In this document: in pieces, positions 3,937 to 6,408 of the stretch
Numbering within the stretch: the first letter of the stretch is position 1
Layout: the number at the start of each line of letters is the position of its first letter
Assembly (NCBI GenBank): GCA_023428365.1
Contig: JAEYYQ010000210.1
Location: forward strand, 1 to 6,408
Source of the DNA: Pseudomonadota bacterium
GTDB lineage: Bacteria; Pseudomonadota; Alphaproteobacteria; Rhizobiales; Hyphomicrobiaceae
Direction: 5' to 3'
DNA length: 6,408 nt
Notes under the pieces: generated by a model
What the model saw: only the letters and a program-made list of their open reading frames with translations
Told to the model about the DNA's origin: nothing
The model's database searches: none
Program-made: the position numbers and the translations under genes

Positions 3937-6408
3937 CCTCGCGAGACTGCGCAAACTGCTGATCTCCGGCCCGATGCTGGCAGCCCTTCTTTTGACCACG
4001 CCGTCAGTTGCGCAGACGATGGAGCAGATCCGGGAAGCGTGCCGGGCAGACGCTACGCCCGAGGTCCAAAGCTGCATGCAGGCCAAGAAGGGTAGCGGTG
4101 ACCGGGAGTCGAACAGAGCTGCCTGCCGCAATGCCGTGAGGCCGATGGTCCGTGCATGTATGGACCGCGCGACAAAAAAGGCCGCAGCCGGAAAGGCGGC
4201 GCCTGCGGCTCCCCGGACAGATTTAGGCGCAGCATCTGCGGACGCCAACGCTGTCGCGAACACGCTGGTCGCTCCCCCACGCACCATCAGTGACATCACG
4301 GCGATCCTCGACAACGAGCGCCCGGACGAGACCAAGATCGCCAAATTAAAGGCCGACGCCGACCGAGCCACGCCCGGCAAGGGTTCGCCCAAAGAACTGA
4401 TTTCGTTCCATTTCGATCGAGCCACTGCCCGTGCATTTCTAGCTCGCAATCAGGAAGCGCTCGATGATGCTTTGAAGGCGATGGAGATTGCGGAGAAGAT
4501 CGGAGATTTCTCCGAAATGAAACGCATCCGTCGGTTCGTGGGTAATCAATACTCGGCGCTTGGTGATCCGAAAAAGTCAGTCGAAATCTATAAGCTGATG
4601 GTTACCGAAGGCGACCGCCCCGGGTCTCGAGGCTCGATCATTGGTGCGTCTCGGAATCTTGCCCAGGTGCTGATCTCCATGGGTGATGTCAGCCAGGCTG
4701 ATGCCCACGTCCGCAGGGTGGCGGCAATGGTGCAGGAAGCGCGCGGAAGCCCATACCCGAACTGGCGCAAAGCTTATGCGCTCCACGGGAGTTCCTGGGA
4801 GGCCGACGCCGATATCATGCGAGGGATAGTCTTCGAGTCTCGCGGCCAGTACCGCGAAGCCGAGGTCGCTTTTCTGCGCGCAGAAGCTTTCCGCCGCGCA
4901 TCGCTGCAGAAGCTGTCTCAGATGGACAAGCCACCCCCGCGGGAGCAGATCATGCTGGCGGCGGACAGTCATTTGCTCGCGGCCGCACGCGTTAAATCCC
5001 GGCAGGGCAATCACAGCGAAGCTGAGGCCGATGCGCGCCGTGCTATGCTAAGTACGCTGAAAAATGTCGGCAAATATCACCCCCAAACTCCGCACTTCAT
5101 TATCGTCTTGGCAGATATATTGGTTGAACAAGGCCGTTATCAGGAGGCGGAGAAACTCCTGCTGGCTGCACTCGACGTTCAGCGCAAGATCGGTCTTGGC
5201 GAGGGGACGCCCGCGATGGCGAAAGTCCTGTCCCATCTCGGCAGTGTCCTGGTGACGCAACGCAAGGGCAAGGAGGCCGAAGTCATTTATTCCGAGCTTG
5301 AGCGTTCGGTCTCCGATTGGCCTGCTGCACGACGCAATGTCTTTCTGCTAACCAACTCAAGGATTTCCGCGCTGTATGCATCCGGCCAGATCGAAGCCGG
5401 CATCGCGGCCGCGGAACAAAGGGTCAAGAACCAGCACGCCCGCTTCGGTGCCGACCATACTGAAACCGCCAACGCGCGCGGGACACTTGCTATCGGATAT
5501 GCGCTCGCCCATCGCGACGCGGAAGCAATTCGGGAATTCAAGGTCGCAATTCCCCTCATGACGACCGCGTCACGCCTGAGCAACGACGATGACGAAACCA
5601 GTCTGGTCGGCGCCAAGAGCCAGCGCCTCCAGACAATCGTCGAGACCTATTTGCGGCTTCTTGATCGCGTCTCACCGGGATCTCGTGACGTCAGCGTCGA
5701 AAGTTTCGCACTCGCCGACAGCATTCGTGGGCAATCCGTCCAGCAGGCCTTGGCAGCCTCTAGCGCACGCATGGCCGCCAAGGACGCGGCCATGGCCGAA
5801 CTGGTCCGCGATGAGCAGGATCTCGACAAGCAAACCAAGGCGCAACTTGGGCTCCTGAACAATGCCTTGTCGTTGCCGTCCGGCGAGCGCGATGATGCGA
5901 TGGTTCAAACGATCCGTGCGACCATCGAAAAGCTGCGCGGGGATCGGCAAAAGGCTCAACGCGAAATCACGCGTCGTTTTCCGGCTTATGCCGAATTGAT
6001 CGATCCGGCGCCGCCAACCGTCCCGCAGATCCAGGCGACATTGCAGCCGGACGAAGCGTTCGTGTCGTTCTACTTCGGCAGGACAGTCAGCTTTGTCTGG
6101 GCGGTGCCGAAATCCGGTCCGATCGCGTTTGCCGTCATTCCCCTGACATCCGTTCAGCTCGAGGCCAAAGTGCGCAATTTGCGCGAGGCGCTGGAGCCGC
6201 AGGCAGAGATGCTGTCGGACATCCCCGCATTCGATCTGGAGACGGGATACGAACTCTATCGCACCCTGCTCGAGCCCGTTGAGAACGGGTGGAAACCGGC
6301 CAAAAATCTCGTCGTCGTCACCAATGGCGCGCTCGGCCTGCTCCCCCTGTCGCTGCTGCCCACGGCGCCGTTTCAAATAAAAGACAGTGATACGCCGTTT
6401 GCCGGATA
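3923..6408 (+). CDS. Exported TPR/CHAT-domain protein (3'-partial)
   Basis: The frame is open for 828 codons and runs off the window. Residues 1-30 form a Sec signal peptide: an Arg/Lys-rich start, the hydrophobic core ISGPMLAALLL, and a signal peptidase I site SVA|Q after residue 30. The mature protein is therefore expected in the periplasm or beyond. Residues 31-85 hold four cysteines (40, 51, 68, 79) as two CX10C pairs. A low-complexity Ala/Pro linker (about 86-120) follows. Residues 160-600 are TPR-like helical pairs, for example ALDDALKAMEIAEKIGD, GQYREAEVAFLRAEAF and GRYQEAEKLLLAALDVQRKI. Residues 605-690 look like a long charged helix or coiled coil. From about 700 the CHAT domain begins: LQPDEAFVSFYF, then FDLETGYELYRTLLEP and KNLVVVTNGALGLLPLSLLP. 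CHAT domains are caspase-like. The expected His and Cys catalytic residues would lie beyond 6408. ATG 3923 is favoured because it gives a complete signal peptide. Its weak ribosome-binding site overlaps the upstream microprotein frame. Confidence 0.88.
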   Translation, partial: MPQRSLARLRKLLISGPMLAALLLTTPSVAQTMEQIREACRADATPEVQSCMQAKKGSGDRESNRAACRNAVRPMVRACMDRATKKAAAGKAAPAAPRTDLGAASADANAVANTLVAPPRTISDITAILDNERPDETKIAKLKADADRATPGKGSPKELISFHFDRATARAFLARNQEALDDALKAMEIAEKIGDFSEMKRIRRFVGNQYSALGDPKKSVEIYKLMVTEGDRPGSRGSIIGASRNLAQVLISMGDVSQADAHVRRVAAMVQEARGSPYPNWRKAYALHGSSWEADADIMRGIVFESRGQYREAEVAFLRAEAFRRASLQKLSQMDKPPPREQIMLAADSHLLAAARVKSRQGNHSEAEADARRAMLSTLKNVGKYHPQTPHFIIVLADILVEQGRYQEAEKLLLAALDVQRKIGLGEGTPAMAKVLSHLGSVLVTQRKGKEAEVIYSELERSVSDWPAARRNVFLLTNSRISALYASGQIEAGIAAAEQRVKNQHARFGADHTETANARGTLAIGYALAHRDAEAIREFKVAIPLMTTASRLSNDDDETSLVGAKSQRLQTIVETYLRLLDRVSPGSRDVSVESFALADSIRGQSVQQALAASSARMAAKDAAMAELVRDEQDLDKQTKAQLGLLNNALSLPSGERDDAMVQTIRATIEKLRGDRQKAQREITRRFPAYAELIDPAPPTVPQIQATLQPDEAFVSFYFGRTVSFVWAVPKSGPIAFAVIPLTSVQLEAKVRNLREALEPQAEMLSDIPAFDLETGYELYRTLLEPVENGWKPAKNLVVVTNGALGLLPLSLLPTAPFQIKDSDTPFAG

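Noticed and set aside
3928..4449. A 173-codon minus-strand open frame
   Set aside because: It is antisense to the signal peptide and cysteine module of the CHAT gene. Its Ala/Arg/Ser-rich composition is typical of an antisense frame.
5672..6376. A 234-codon open frame on the minus strand
   Set aside because: It lies wholly antisense to the TPR/CHAT coding sequence. The plus frame has recognisable domains, and long antisense frames are common in GC-rich genes.

Overview
The window looks like an accessory region of an alphaproteobacterial chromosome, most likely Bradyrhizobium, Rhodopseudomonas or a close relative. This rests on the protein style of the UvrD-type helicase fragment, the PhnB-like protein and the CHAT/TPR protein, and on GC-rich coding DNA. 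The genus is inferred, not proven. The centre (about 2680-3100) is visibly poorer in G+C: 25 of 60 bases in 2701-2760, against 37 of 60 in 601-660 inside the helicase.

Layout. (1) 36-1004, minus: the C-terminal part of a UvrD/PcrA-type helicase. It keeps motifs V and VI and its natural C-terminus, but has lost its ATPase half at a sharp junction near 1005. (2) 1187-1942, plus: an apparently complete cytidylyltransferase of the CMP-nonulosonate (sialic-acid-like) synthetase family, with a candidate promoter just upstream. (3) 1948-2649, minus, tail to tail with gene 2 and 5 bp away: a protein with a possible resemblance to the L, S and VS sialylmotifs of GT29 sialyltransferases. It has a strong ribosome-binding site, a good sigma70-like promoter and a perfect 9+9 bp inverted repeat in its leader. 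(4) 2741-3176: a mostly non-coding stretch with a doubtful, broken minus-strand reading frame. (5) 3177-3650, plus: a PhnB-like VOC-fold protein. (6) 3817-3936, plus: a 39-codon candidate membrane microprotein, overlapping (7) 3923 to the window edge, plus: a large exported protein with a twin CX10C module, TPR-like helices and the first part of a CHAT (caspase-like) domain.

How the genes may work together. Genes 2 and 3 can be read as a make-and-transfer pair: one activates a nonulosonic acid with CTP and the other could transfer it to a surface glycan. No sugar-synthesis genes (NeuB/NeuC type) are present, so the acid would have to be made elsewhere. The broken helicase beside the pair suggests that the pair came in by, or next to, a recombination event. 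The microprotein and the CHAT protein look translationally coupled and may form an envelope-located unit. The catalytic residues of the CHAT domain lie beyond the window, so its protease activity cannot be judged here. The VOC gene shows no obvious link to either group.
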